64,000 bases of DNA from Arabidopsis thaliana (lineage: Eukaryota; Streptophyta; Magnoliopsida; Brassicales; Brassicaceae), in the NCBI RefSeq assembly GCF_000001735.4, contig NC_003070.9, positions 28,381,971-28,445,970 of the forward strand. The letters run 5' to 3'. The position numbers and the translations under genes are program-made. How positions within the stretch are numbered: position 1 is the first letter of the stretch; each line of letters begins with the position of its first letter. The notes beneath the pieces were generated by a model that made no database searches, had not been told where the DNA came from, and worked only from the letters and a program-made list of their open reading frames with translations. Of the stretch, positions 42,962-54,020 are shown piece by piece.

Positions 42962-45900
42962 GGTACGTAGAGTCATTCGAGAGGAAAACGTTAAGCCTGA
43001 CTCGTGGGAAACTATTGGGGAAAACACACTGTACTAACTAACTATGCATCATCTTCTTTCTTTTAGTCGTTACTATGAATAAATCATGAATCTCAAATGT
43101 AAATTGCTTCGGAGAAAAATAAAAAGGTTGCTTTTTAACCAAGTATCATGAGAATCTAGCTTGATATGGGCCTAAACCCAAATTCTTCTTTCACACGTTT
43201 AATGGTGGCCCAATTCTTTACCAGCTTATGTCCCCATTCTCTTAAATCTAGTGGTGCTCCGTATACATCTGATTAGGATTATAATCTTAGATGTTTGAAA
43301 ATGGGTTTGCGATATGGTTATGATCAGTAGTATCCATAACCCATTCAGACAGTGAAATAATTCTCATACATGAAATACATGAGTACAAGAGACAATTGAA
43401 ATTTGAGTAGGATTTAGAATGATGTTTGAATATCGAGGTCTTCGATGGAATGATCCGTCAAAACTCGCAAAGTATCGCAATTTGTTGTAGATTAGGTTAA
43501 ATGGGACGGATTAACCCGCTCTGACATCTCCTACCTAAATCTTTAATTTTAAAATTCAAAAAAATTACACTAGTAGGTCAATATTACATTTTATCCCAAA
43601 AGAAAAAGAATTAAAGAAAAAAAGAACACTCTGCAAAGTAAATAATAAAATTAAAGGAGTTACACAAAAATGATACATAACCAGAGGACCACACGGCTAC
43701 AAGTCGTGACATATCATCATTGTGTGGAAAAACACATAAATATTTACAAAAATTCTAGAGATGGCCTATCCAATATGGCATTGTATGTGTACGTACAAAT
43801 TACCAAATTTATCAATAACGAATGCAGAACTTCATAAATTAATGAGTTGTGTAGAGAAATCAATAATTGAAGAAGGATGCAACCGAATGATTGATGAATT
43901 TACTATAAAAATTAGGGACCATTTTTGAATGATAGTTGTTGTATATCTATCTACTCAATCAATTGCATTAATTGATATGAAGCTTGTTGTATGATTCAGT
44001 GTGAAACAAAAGAGTGTCAGCTAGAATCTCTTCTTCTTCTTTTTTCACCAATTTGTTTGATTCTCTATGAGCCAAACTGATGCGAACTCCTAATTTGGAC
44101 TCTACTTCTAACCAAAACAGCAACATAACAAACAAAAGATAACACAATTATAGGTGGTAAAGACCAAAACCAGAATCATTTTCTCACATCTTATTTTCTA
44201 CAATTTATTTGATTTTAGAATGAGTGTTTGAAAAGAAATACATTGTAGTTGTTACAAGGTTTCTAGTATCAAAATAGTCCGCATGCTTTTCATATATACT
44301 GTATGATCACAATGTATTCAACACTTTCATGGCAATTCCTTTAGGCATATGACTATGGTTTTACTGTAAACTTTTACAGTAGAAGTTTGCTTTAGAAGAT
44401 GGAACGTGATACAGTAAAGTACTTCAAAGGTGATGCAAATTCTACTAATGGATATGAACAGTATAAAGTATTATGACTATATGAAATGGGGACACAATTG
44501 TCTCTATTTTTTCCATATATTTAAACCGTTTTGCCAACTTTTCATACCCCAAATCACACGTGCATTTTATAACATGGTAAACGAATAATACATTAGGCAC
44601 AGTAACACCATTTTGTATCTAGAGAGGTATCTTCTTGAGTTTGTCACAAAAATATCTGAAATCTTACAAAAATTTCAAAACATATCTGAGAAAATTCATG
44701 GAAAAGATACGATTTATATTCAAAATAACTGTGTACAATACGAAGTTCTCTTTCTCTCTCTCTGTCGGTGTTTTAGAAATCAGCTATCGTTCGTGGCTCT
44801 AATATTTAATGGCATATTCAAAGCACTTGAAGTTATACAAATTGGGAATTGGAAGGTTTCTCTTTACTGCAATACAAGATGGGCAATACCAATATTAAAT
44901 TTATATCGATTTTGAAGTTATAAATGGAAAAAACTATTAATCACAAGCCAATACTAACCGGCCACGTTGTCAGTAGAGACTCTTTTAACATGCAGTAGGA
45001 TTAAATTTTCTGTCAGTCGAATAAATTCCATTGTCACCGGACTAACAATAGTATTTTAAATGTTACGTACGTAAACAATTACTACTTTACTTTTCGTTTT
45101 TTGAAATTCAAACTTGTTTATGAATCAAACATATTCTCAAGATCTCGCGCTTCGTTTCTTCTTTTGTCTCAATGAACATAACATATTTAACAAAATTTTA
45201 AACGAAATGACTTTATAACAATCTCTGGTGATTTTTATAACCAAAGTTTAAAACAAAAGAGAAGGACAAATGTGGAACACGACAAGTGAGAAGGCCAAAG
45301 CGACTGCGTGATAAATCCAAGTATTGCGGCGAATGTGAAGGTCTTAGAATTTTACATATAGTCAACGATCAACCTTAAAATCGTAGTTTCTTTTGATTGC
45401 TACAAATTTTCACCCTAAATATGATTAATTTACTTTTATGTTATTGATGATGAATGATTAATATAATTACTCGAAATTGTGTGTTGTGTTTGAACGCAAT
45501 TACCACAATCTAAAAATATACAAGCTCACTTGAGTTATCACATTAAAAATGTTCTTCCCATAATGTCGACATTTATTACACATTAAATTATTATTTATTT
45601 AGTGCATTAAACTGTTTTTTATGATAATCAGTATATTAATAAATGAATTTACACCCATACTTTTTTACACAAACTTCAAGTGTAACTCCACCTCTATTTA
45701 CTGTACTGAGATTAGTTTATGACACCCTATCCTAATTACTTTGAAAAAAATAGTCTATCAATATGAAGTAATACATTGCATAAATCTGAAATACTTACAT
45801 ACAAACTGAGACCAAAAACTATTGAAGTAAAAATGATATAAATGTACCAAACTATTTAGGAAACAAGGAATTAAGAGCATTGAAATTTTCAAATCGAGAC

Positions 45901-46835
45901 AAATAGAACATTTGGAATCCGTAATCACAGTTCCAAATACGAAGTTTCCAAAGACCTTGTCTGGTGTTTAACGTGTAATCTTGTTCTGTTAAAAAAATAC
46001 TTTTGACCATACATATCAACAACATCATTTTTAGAATTATTATTATTATTATATTTTTGATGTACTAATTAATTCCATTTCTTTTCTTGTTGTCTTGCTT
46101 GCATTCATGGAATCTCCAAACTTTGATTTTTAAAACTAATTATTTCTGTCATCAAACTTGTTTTAATGGTGAACTTATACATTTTTATTATGTAGTAACG
46201 ACTATTAATAAAGAGATTCCATTCAAAGTTTTGAGTATAATAACCAAACAAATCAATACTACCAATATAAACATCAGTGACGTTGACTAATTCCGCCTTT
46301 AAGAAGGTCAAACTGTAATGGAAGATTATAGATGAAGCAGTTAAAGCACATACAAAGCCAACCAAGCTCGTCCAAAAAAATTAACTTCAAGATCTTCTAA
46401 CTAATTTATAATCATCAAAAAAGTAATTTACTATCTATCCAAAATCCATAATTAAATACTGTTTTTTCTTTTGAGGAAAATCCACAACTAACAAAGCAAG
46501 CAACCAGATGCCAAAATTAATTAGAAAGATATTTTTCTCTGACAAAACAAGATATCTGAATATAGTTAAATTAGTACCCTATTTTCTATTAAAAGATTAT
46601 AATTTTAATAAATTCGAACGACAAGAATATTAATCAGAAGGGTAAGAAAGTAAAACTGTAAAATAAAGAATTAAAGAAAGATAGAGCCCACTACTTTAAT
46701 CTTCTTCCCTCCTTATTACCCATCTTGGATCCATCTTCGATTTCAACACCTAAAAATAAAAGCTTATAATTAAAGAACCATAAAGACGAACACAAAAGAA
46801 ACTCTCACATTCTCAAGAGTTTCTTTCTTCTTTCA
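42962..46835. other. Long intergenic region
   Basis: 3.9 kb of AT-rich DNA: 3' flank of HVA22G, spacer, then the promoter of the zinc-finger gene. Open stretches such as 44613-44915 and 46105-46365 have no recognisable motifs and biased AT-rich codons. The last 100 bases (46740-46835) are a likely leader. No gene is seen. Confidence 0.45.
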
Positions 46836-49158
46836 ATGGCTTTACTAACTTTCTTGCCGGAGAACGCAGAGGCGCCACAAAAACACAAGCCAACGTCTAG
46901 CAAACGAAAGAAACGCGATAATCCCACCGACCAAACGCAGACACAGAAACATAAACCGCAGAAACCGAAGAAAGCAGTACCTCCGAAGCAGCCATCTTCA
47001 TGGGACCAAATCAAGAACCTATTGACTTGCAAACAAATCGAAGGGTCAAGAGTCCATGATCCTTCCAAGAACTCTCAATCTGGTCCGTCCATGACAACTA
47101 ACTTATCTCCTTCCAAGCTTGGCTCGTCGTGCAGCTCCATTTGCAGCTTTAGAGACGTGGCTCACGGCAACACTCGTGTGGTTCATAGAGCTGATCACTC
47201 ACCAGACGTAGGTAACTCGGCTACTCCTAACTCGGAGACTCGGCTTCTGACTCGGAAACCTGGTCAACACGGTTCTTCTTCGTCTCGGTCTCTTACATCT
47301 GGCTCAACGAGATCTAACGCCAGTGGGAGTTACACGTCATCGTCAACGACTTCGTTTAGAGCCATGCAGTTCCGTAAACTCTCCGGATGTTACGAATGTC
47401 ACATGATCGTTGACCCGAGCAGGTAATGACACCAAAAATTAATTATGAGTAAGTAAATGTTCTTCTGAATTATATTTTTGTAATTTCATTTTCATGTTCT
47501 TGAATTTTAGGTATCCGATTTCGCCTAGGGTTTGTGCTTGTTCCCAATGTGGAGAAGTTTTCCCCAAGCTTGAAAGCTTAGAGCTTCATCAAGCAGTTCG
47601 TCACGCAGGTAAGGCTTTTTTTTTCCTTTTAACAAAAATTGTTTGACTTTATCACTTACCTCAAATTAATTAATTACGCTTTAGCTACAATTTTTTATTT
47701 TTTGGTGTGTGGTAGTCACATTTTTAAATTTAACCCTAAGTATCTAGTGAGATTTTCGTAAATGCGAATGGCTTGGCAAAGTAAGATTATGTTTTGTATC
47801 CTTGGAAAAAAACTTAAGATCTCAGTCCATGATTTGACTTGTGAATGATGATACAACCTTTGTTTGTTTAGTATTGATTGAATAATTAGCATTAACACAT
47901 GTTTTCCGGCGTATAGGCCCTTGGATTTATCGATAGATTTACCATAATGCTAAGCAAATAATTAACGAACATGCTTTCATTAATATATATCTTAGACTTC
48001 GTTGTTTCTTAATGGAATCAAGATCTCAGTGTTATTGTCGGTGATTATATCGATCAAATAAGTTAGGATGATTTGGCCGTATGTTACAGATTGTTTTTGG
48101 AATAGAGATTCATACGTATTTTTAGAGAAAGATACAAAAGAGAATAGGAATATAACTGGAGAACAAGATATATTCTATGGTCTCCAAATCCGTCGTTTTG
48201 CTTGGAAACACTTACCATGCGATGGGACCATTGTACTATAAAAAGAAACAGCTGTCTCTGCTCTTAACTAAATTCAATGTCCCCCTGAAATATTACGTGT
48301 CATTTTTCAATTCGACAGTATCAGAATTAAAACCCCTCACCTGACAAAAACCGAATTATAGAACTGTCTTTAATGTCCCAAAAACTCAGATTTTTGTTTT
48401 GACTTGCATATTTTTCCTGATTTTATGAGCAAAAACGTTGTCGTTTAATTGCAGTTTCGGAGTTAGGTCCGGAGGATTCGGGTCGAAACATAGTGGAGAT
48501 CATATTCAAATCAAGCTGGCTTAAAAAAGACAGTCCCATCTGTCAGATCGAACGGATATTAAAAGTCCACAACACTCAACGTACGATCCAACGGTTTGAG
48601 GATTGCCGAGACGCAGTGAAGGCGCGTGCACTTCAAGCAACCAGAAAAGATGCTCGTTGTGCCGCCGACGGCAACGAGCTCTTACGTTTTCACTGCACCA
48701 CTCTCACTTGTTCACTCGGAGCTCGTGGCTCTTCTTCTCTCTGCTCTAACCTCCCTGTTTGTGGCGTCTGCACCGTGATTCGCCACGGTTTCCAAGGAAA
48801 ATCTGGTGGCGGAGGAGCCAACGTCGCAAACGCCGGTGTGAGGACGACGGCGAGCAGCGGAAGAGCTGATGATTTGCTGAGGTGTAGCGATGATGCGAGG
48901 AGAGTGATGCTTGTGTGCCGTGTGATCGCTGGGAGAGTTAAGCGAGTTGATTTACCGGCGGCGGATGCTTCGGCTACAGCGGAGAAGAAGTCAACGGTGG
49001 AGGATAACTCGGTGGTTGGAGTTTCTTCGAGTGGTGGTACGTTTGACTCGGTGGCGGTCAATGCTGGAGTTTATTCGAATCTTGAGGAGCTTGTGGTTTA
49101 TAACCCGAGAGCTATATTACCTTGCTTCGTGGTTATTTACAAAGTTTTAGAATCTTGA
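46836..49158 (+). CDS. C2H2 zinc-finger protein with PARP-like C-terminus
   Basis: 462-aa protein. Exons: 46836-47422, 47511-47608 and 48455-49158 (1389 nt); intron 2 is 846 bases. Residues 1-195 are disordered, Lys/Pro- then Ser/Thr-rich, with basic KRKKR (probably nuclear). A single C2H2 finger sits at Cys206-Cys209-His222-His227 (CSQCGEVF...LELHQAVRH). Residues ~241-460 keep the order of a PARP catalytic fold: EIIFKSSW, NTQRTIQRFEDCR, NELLRFHCTT (where PARPs have HGT), CGVCTVIRHGF, RRVMLVCRVIAGRV, TFDSVAVN and VYNPRAILPCFVVIYKV. His308 is kept but the following Gly is Cys309, and I see no clear Glu of the H-Y-E triad. This suggests a non-enzymatic or altered domain. The PARP likeness is my inference; function unknown. 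Confidence 0.85.
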
Positions 49159-52006
49159 ATTTGTAATTTTAACTTGAGAAATAATGTTTGTTTTTTGTAC
49201 TTCTAACTTTTTAATATTATAGGGAGAGATTAGGGATAATCATCAACCTGCATCATAATTCCCATCTTATTATTGACTATTAAGTGTAATTCTCAGGAGT
49301 CTAAGCTAATATGTTCTTGGTTATCTCTATTATTGAAAATCATGATTAGGTTAAGAATTCAGTAGTCGAGTGGGTTAAAAATCATGATTATGAATTATGA
49401 TGAACTTAACGTGTTATTTCTCAATTTAGGCTTTTTGACCAGTAAATGTAACATTTTGTTAACTATGGTAAATTTCATAGCTGTGTTCACACTTGGTGGG
49501 AATCAAATAGTGTGGGAGTGGCAGAGTGATATAATTGCTATCACATGCGTTTTCAGTAAATTATTTTATTCACCCAAGTTCTTTTCGTTATTTTTTAAGA
49601 AATATTTATAGGGAAAGCTGATTTTGTAAAAGTTGGGTATTGTATAGTTTTAATTTAGTAGTTATATAGTGTTGTCAAAAAAAGAAGAAGGAAATAGTAG
49701 TTATATGGTATGGTTCAGATAAGTTCAAAATTTACCCATAAATAAAAAAGGCTTGCACGCTGAGAGGGTGCACCATTGGAACTTTCCTCGTTGTCAGAAG
49801 CTGCTACATTGTTTATTTTTATAATAACTCGATTTCTCCTTGGAGTTGCAAATGAAATCAGAGATTTAGAATCAAACCAGTTTAATATTCGAGTTTTACA
49901 ACAAATATGTCTAGCATAGGTTAAAATTCAGAAGTTCTATTAAAAGATGGATATAAAGTTGATGCAACTGTAGTGGGCAGAAACATTTTACATTAATTGA
50001 GGCCTTTGAAGCTTTGAATATCAGCAAGATAAATTCCAAAGGGAAGGTGTTTTCTGCTTTTAGTCTTATGTTGTGAGAGGTTTTGTTGAAGTGTGTTTGT
50101 AAATGATTTCAGATCACCACAAAATAGTGCATTAGTGATAATCTGTGAATATCAATGACTGCCAAACGAGAAGTAGATCACCGCAAAAACTAGCATTTCT
50201 TTCCTGCTTCCACTAGTGCTTTGAGGTGGCTTTAAAAATCAAGAACTTGTAATAAGGAAACTTGATTATAACCAAGAGACATCTACAATTACAAAACAAC
50301 AAAAGTGATTATCTTTTAATAAATTGTTAGTTATAAACTTAGAACTTTTTACCATCAACAACAATATAGATTTTGATTGGTAACTTTTACCGATGTTGTA
50401 GAAGATGTACCGCGCGCTCTTGTTGAATTGTCACCAATCAACAGAATGAAAACACACAAAAAATAATTTCTTTTTGGTTACGTGTAAACTCAAATAGGCT
50501 TGTTAGACTTAGCCCATTAACTGATTTGGGCCGAAGTTTATATACATTTTCCAGAATCCAGACTCAAAGGTCCACCAATTGAATTCGACCCAGTAGTCTT
50601 TTTGTTTTTGTTTTTGTTTTTTAAGTTGTTCTGTTTTGTTTTGTTTTTGGTAACATCTTCTTTATTAAGGATTATAGCTCTCGATATAATCATGATGTAA
50701 AGCTTGACAAATTGAACAAAGAGACATAAGGGATGTTTTTTTGCTTCGCAAGTATGTCTGTTCGTTGGCTTATTGTAGTCTCTCTTTGACTATGCAAATT
50801 CACCATTAGATACAACAAATTGAATCAGTCAAACAAAATTCTCCGACATAGTAAAAGTTCACGAAACTAATAAACTATTGAGCTATTTATGAGTTATCCA
50901 GGTGGTTTGGTTTTAACTTTAAGGAAGAATTAAAGTGCAAGACATAATCATAACCGTCATAAAACCTAAGATTATAAAAAGAATCCTAATCCAACAATCA
51001 TTTCACCAAAAAGCCTCTTAATTCTTCTATGTCTCTCTAATTGTTTTCCTCATTGTCTGCCTTTTTCTATGTACCTTTATTTTTGGTTTAAATAAACTCT
51101 TGTTTTGTTCTACGAATAACGTTTTTGAAGTTGAGTGTTTACTTACTGGTCCCAAAATATAATGTGCCCTAAAACTAGGTCAAAGTGATCAAGTGTAAAA
51201 TGCAGGACCACAAATCTCTTTTCTGAATGTAATCACTAATTACAGCTTTAATTATGCATTAATTATAAGGCAAATCAATCTATGATTACTCGTACATTGA
51301 TCCGTTCCTTGGTCTGTCTTTGTCTTTATTTCATTGAAAGCTTTAAATGTGAAGAAAATTTCAGTCTAGCTAGGTTCATGTGGTATCTTAGGTTAGATTA
51401 GCATTAATAGCAAACGATACTGACAATTGTCTTCAAATGTTACATGCATTTGTACACTACTTTGATCAATATTCGAGGAGTTTATTTATCATTGTTCAAT
51501 GCAGTCACATTTGAATAAGAAAATGATAGTATTAGGCTATTAGCTAGTCTGTGGAGTAACTAATAAAAAAAAGTTGATATACCCGAATTCTAAAAACTAA
51601 CAATATTAAATGTTGGGAAAAAAGAACAAGTTACATAGCTTATAGATTTTGTGAACAAGGTTTATTATAATTTTATTTTCACTCCTGAAATTATCGTCAA
51701 TTTAAACCAAAAAAATTGAGACATTTAAATAGGATTATGAGCATATTGATAGTTAAGATGGACCCTACATATGTTCATACTTCATAGGATAAACACATCT
51801 CAAGAAATTCTTTGGTGGTGGTTTAATCATTGAAACATTCTTCTTCCTGTTTTTCCTCCTTGATGAATCATTACAAATTTACTTGGGATTTTTTAAAAAT
51901 AAGAATTTAAGAATGCTTCTATATTAAATTATCAAAACATGTATACACGAGGTTTCACCATTCATATATAGACAAACCCTCAAGATCATAAACGATCAAT
52001 TTGATC
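49159..52006. other. Intergenic region
   Basis: 2.85 kb of AT-rich DNA with no supportable gene, tRNA or clear repeat. The end (about 51960-52006) is the likely leader of the small protein gene, with TATATATAG near 51964. Confidence 0.45.
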
Positions 52007-52291
52007 ATGAAGCTCTTCCACAAATTAGGAAAGATCCTCATGAGGCTCATTGATTTCACTCTTCATTCCTCCTCTCGCCGGCAGAAGAAGAACAACTCCC
52101 GCTCCGGCGATGGAGAAAGGTTTGAGCCGCCGAAGATTTCGTGTAGTAGTTCGTACTATTCGTCTCACGTACACTACAGTGAAGCTATCGCAGATTGCAT
52201 AGAGTTTTTCAACAAGTCTTCTGCTATGTCTTGTGAAGATCATGAAGCTCGCCTTGTTAACAATATCGATCGTGACTGTTATTACGTTTAG
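52007..52291 (+). CDS. Small uncharacterised protein, 94 aa
   Basis: Intronless frame of 95 codons starting at the ATG at 52007. The N-terminus (MKLFHKLGKILMRLIDFTLH) is an amphipathic, basic-hydrophobic helix. A basic SSSRRQKKN patch follows, then a Ser/Tyr-rich stretch (SCSSSYYSSHVHYS), then EAIADCIEFFNKSS, which looks like a second amphipathic helix. Codon use and GC content exceed the surrounding DNA, and a TATA-like word lies about 40 bases upstream, so it is probably a real gene. I do not recognise the family. Confidence 0.6.
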   Translation: MKLFHKLGKILMRLIDFTLHSSSRRQKKNNSRSGDGERFEPPKISCSSSYYSSHVHYSEAIADCIEFFNKSSAMSCEDHEARLVNNIDRDCYYV

Positions 52292-52677
52292 TCAACATCC
52301 AAAACTCACTTGTTTGTTTTTCTGCTCCAATATTTGATTCGAGGCTTTGCTTTTATTTTGTTTGAGTTATTGTGATTTTCAAACTTATAAATTATCCCTT
52401 TTTTCTAGTTTCTTCTGAAATTTCGAGCATTTTCATCAATTTTAAACAAGATAAAATATGTTGCAAATTTTGTATGTGTAAATACAAATATTTAACGAAT
52501 TGACTAAATAGTCCAATAATACAATAGTTAATAATTCAATTAAAAAAAAACGAGCGGATTAAATTAAGATAAATATTTTCAAGAACAATTTACGAAAGTC
52601 ATACATGTGACATTATTATCAAAACCAAGAAAAAAACACAAATAAAAGTGAAGAAATGTCGGAAAACAAAATCTGTT
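52292..52677. other. Convergent 3' flanks
   Basis: 386 bases of AT-rich DNA between the ends of the small protein gene and the WEB-family gene. Nothing further seen. Confidence 0.5.
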
Positions 52678-53351
52678 TCATTGCAAAACCTTTTTCTTAG
52701 AAAAAATCCCTCCAATAAACAAAGGGATTAAACTCTTCTTCTTCTTATCCTTTGTCTTCTTCTCCTTCTTTTTCATTGAAGGATGTCTCTCAAGAAACAC
52801 CGAGCCATTATTACCAGTAGGGTTTGCAAATTTCACGTATCTCTTCTCACTCATCGATCTCAACCTCGGACTTCTAATTGGCTCATCATCAACCCGAGGA
52901 ACTAACACTTCAAACTTGGTTTTAAAAACAGTCTCGTCGAGTTTCGTTTCGTTTACCCCAGGATCAACTCTCAGCTTCTGGAGCTCTTGTTTTGTTCGTT
53001 CAAGCTCTTCCTTGAGACAAGACAAAGAGTTCCTCATTTGTATGCTTTCTTCTTTTGCCCTTTTGAGATCATATCTTGTCTCTTGAAGCTCTATCTTAAT
53101 CCCTGATGGATCTTCCCATTTCTCATCATGCATCTGTATCTTCACTAATGTTATTATCATAAGTTTTTAGATTCAAACAATAATACAAAGTTCAAATTTA
53201 CAAAGAGAGAGAGCTAAAGACTTGCCACTTTGAGATGGTTCGAGTAGACTTGACTGGCTAAGACTCTCTCGCCGAACAAAGCAACGGCTTCTTTGACGGT
53301 TCTAAACGGTGCCGTTGTGTCGATCTCTGCTCTCTTCGTTGTCTCCATCAT
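52678..53351 (-). CDS. WEB family (DUF827) coiled-coil protein
   Basis: Short member of the WEAK CHLOROPLAST MOVEMENT/WEB family. Exon 1 starts at 53351 ([16 protein letters not shown], then [16 protein letters not shown], the family signature). The last exon (52678-53133) gives a coiled coil ([33 protein letters not shown]) and ends in a basic Lys-rich tail and [17 protein letters not shown]. The junction is ambiguous. Joining 53226 to 53133 needs a GC donor (gcaagt) and gives 193 aa. Joining 53222 to 53144 uses a GT donor and gives 198 aa. Both keep frame. Longer WEB proteins act in light-driven chloroplast movement; the role of this short one is unknown. Confidence 0.82.
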
Positions 53352-54020
53352 TTATGGCTAGTTAGTGCTTAATTAGCTTTCTGTGACGAAGCTAAGAAAT
53401 ACATAAGCTTGCTTATAGCTTTGTGACTTGAGTAGTTGAGTGAGAGACGACGCAAAGCATATTATTTTCTTCATCTACACTTCTTTTAAATACTCTTTTT
53501 TATTAATTATATTATTGTTTTTCTATTTTTCAAAGTTTTTTTGGTATATATAGATTTTTTTTTTTCACCAGCTTCATAATAAGGGTTGTTTTAAGAGTTT
53601 TATTTTTTATTTTCCAAAAACACTGTTTTGTATTTACAGTGTAAGACACTAAAATTATAATCCTACGAGTTTCAATTCGCTTGCTGCACAAGAAACTCAA
53701 ATGCTGCTTTTAAAATATACTTGGAAAGAGATTCGAAAAAAACCTATCATCTTTTTCTTTTCTGTGACTGTCTCTCACTTCAGATAACAGAGTCCTCGAC
53801 AAAATTTGCCTCTTTTGAGAACTCGTGGATCATTTACATTAAAAGACATTTTTATAGGGTTTTCTCAAACAAGTGTGATCAATCATCTCTCACTCACAAT
53901 CCTTGTTCATCGGATTTTCATCACCATCTAGAATCTCAAATTCCGGCGAAGATCTCTGTTTTTTTCTCAACTATCTGTAAAATCCTTAGAACTATTTAAC
54001 TATAAAGCAAACAGGCAGCT
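53352..54020. other. WEB gene promoter and 3' flank of the next gene
   Basis: Leader and promoter of the WEB-family gene, with a T-rich tract at 53497-53570, then the 3' flank of the Gln-rich protein gene. The open stretch 53721-53999 shows no recognisable motif. Confidence 0.4.

Noticed and set aside
44613-44915. 100-codon plus-strand frame
   Set aside because: Lacks a good ATG context, recognisable motifs or splice structure; AT-driven chance frame in spacer DNA.
48690-49061. Frame antisense to the zinc-finger gene's last exon
   Set aside because: Opposite-strand shadow of GC-richer coding DNA.
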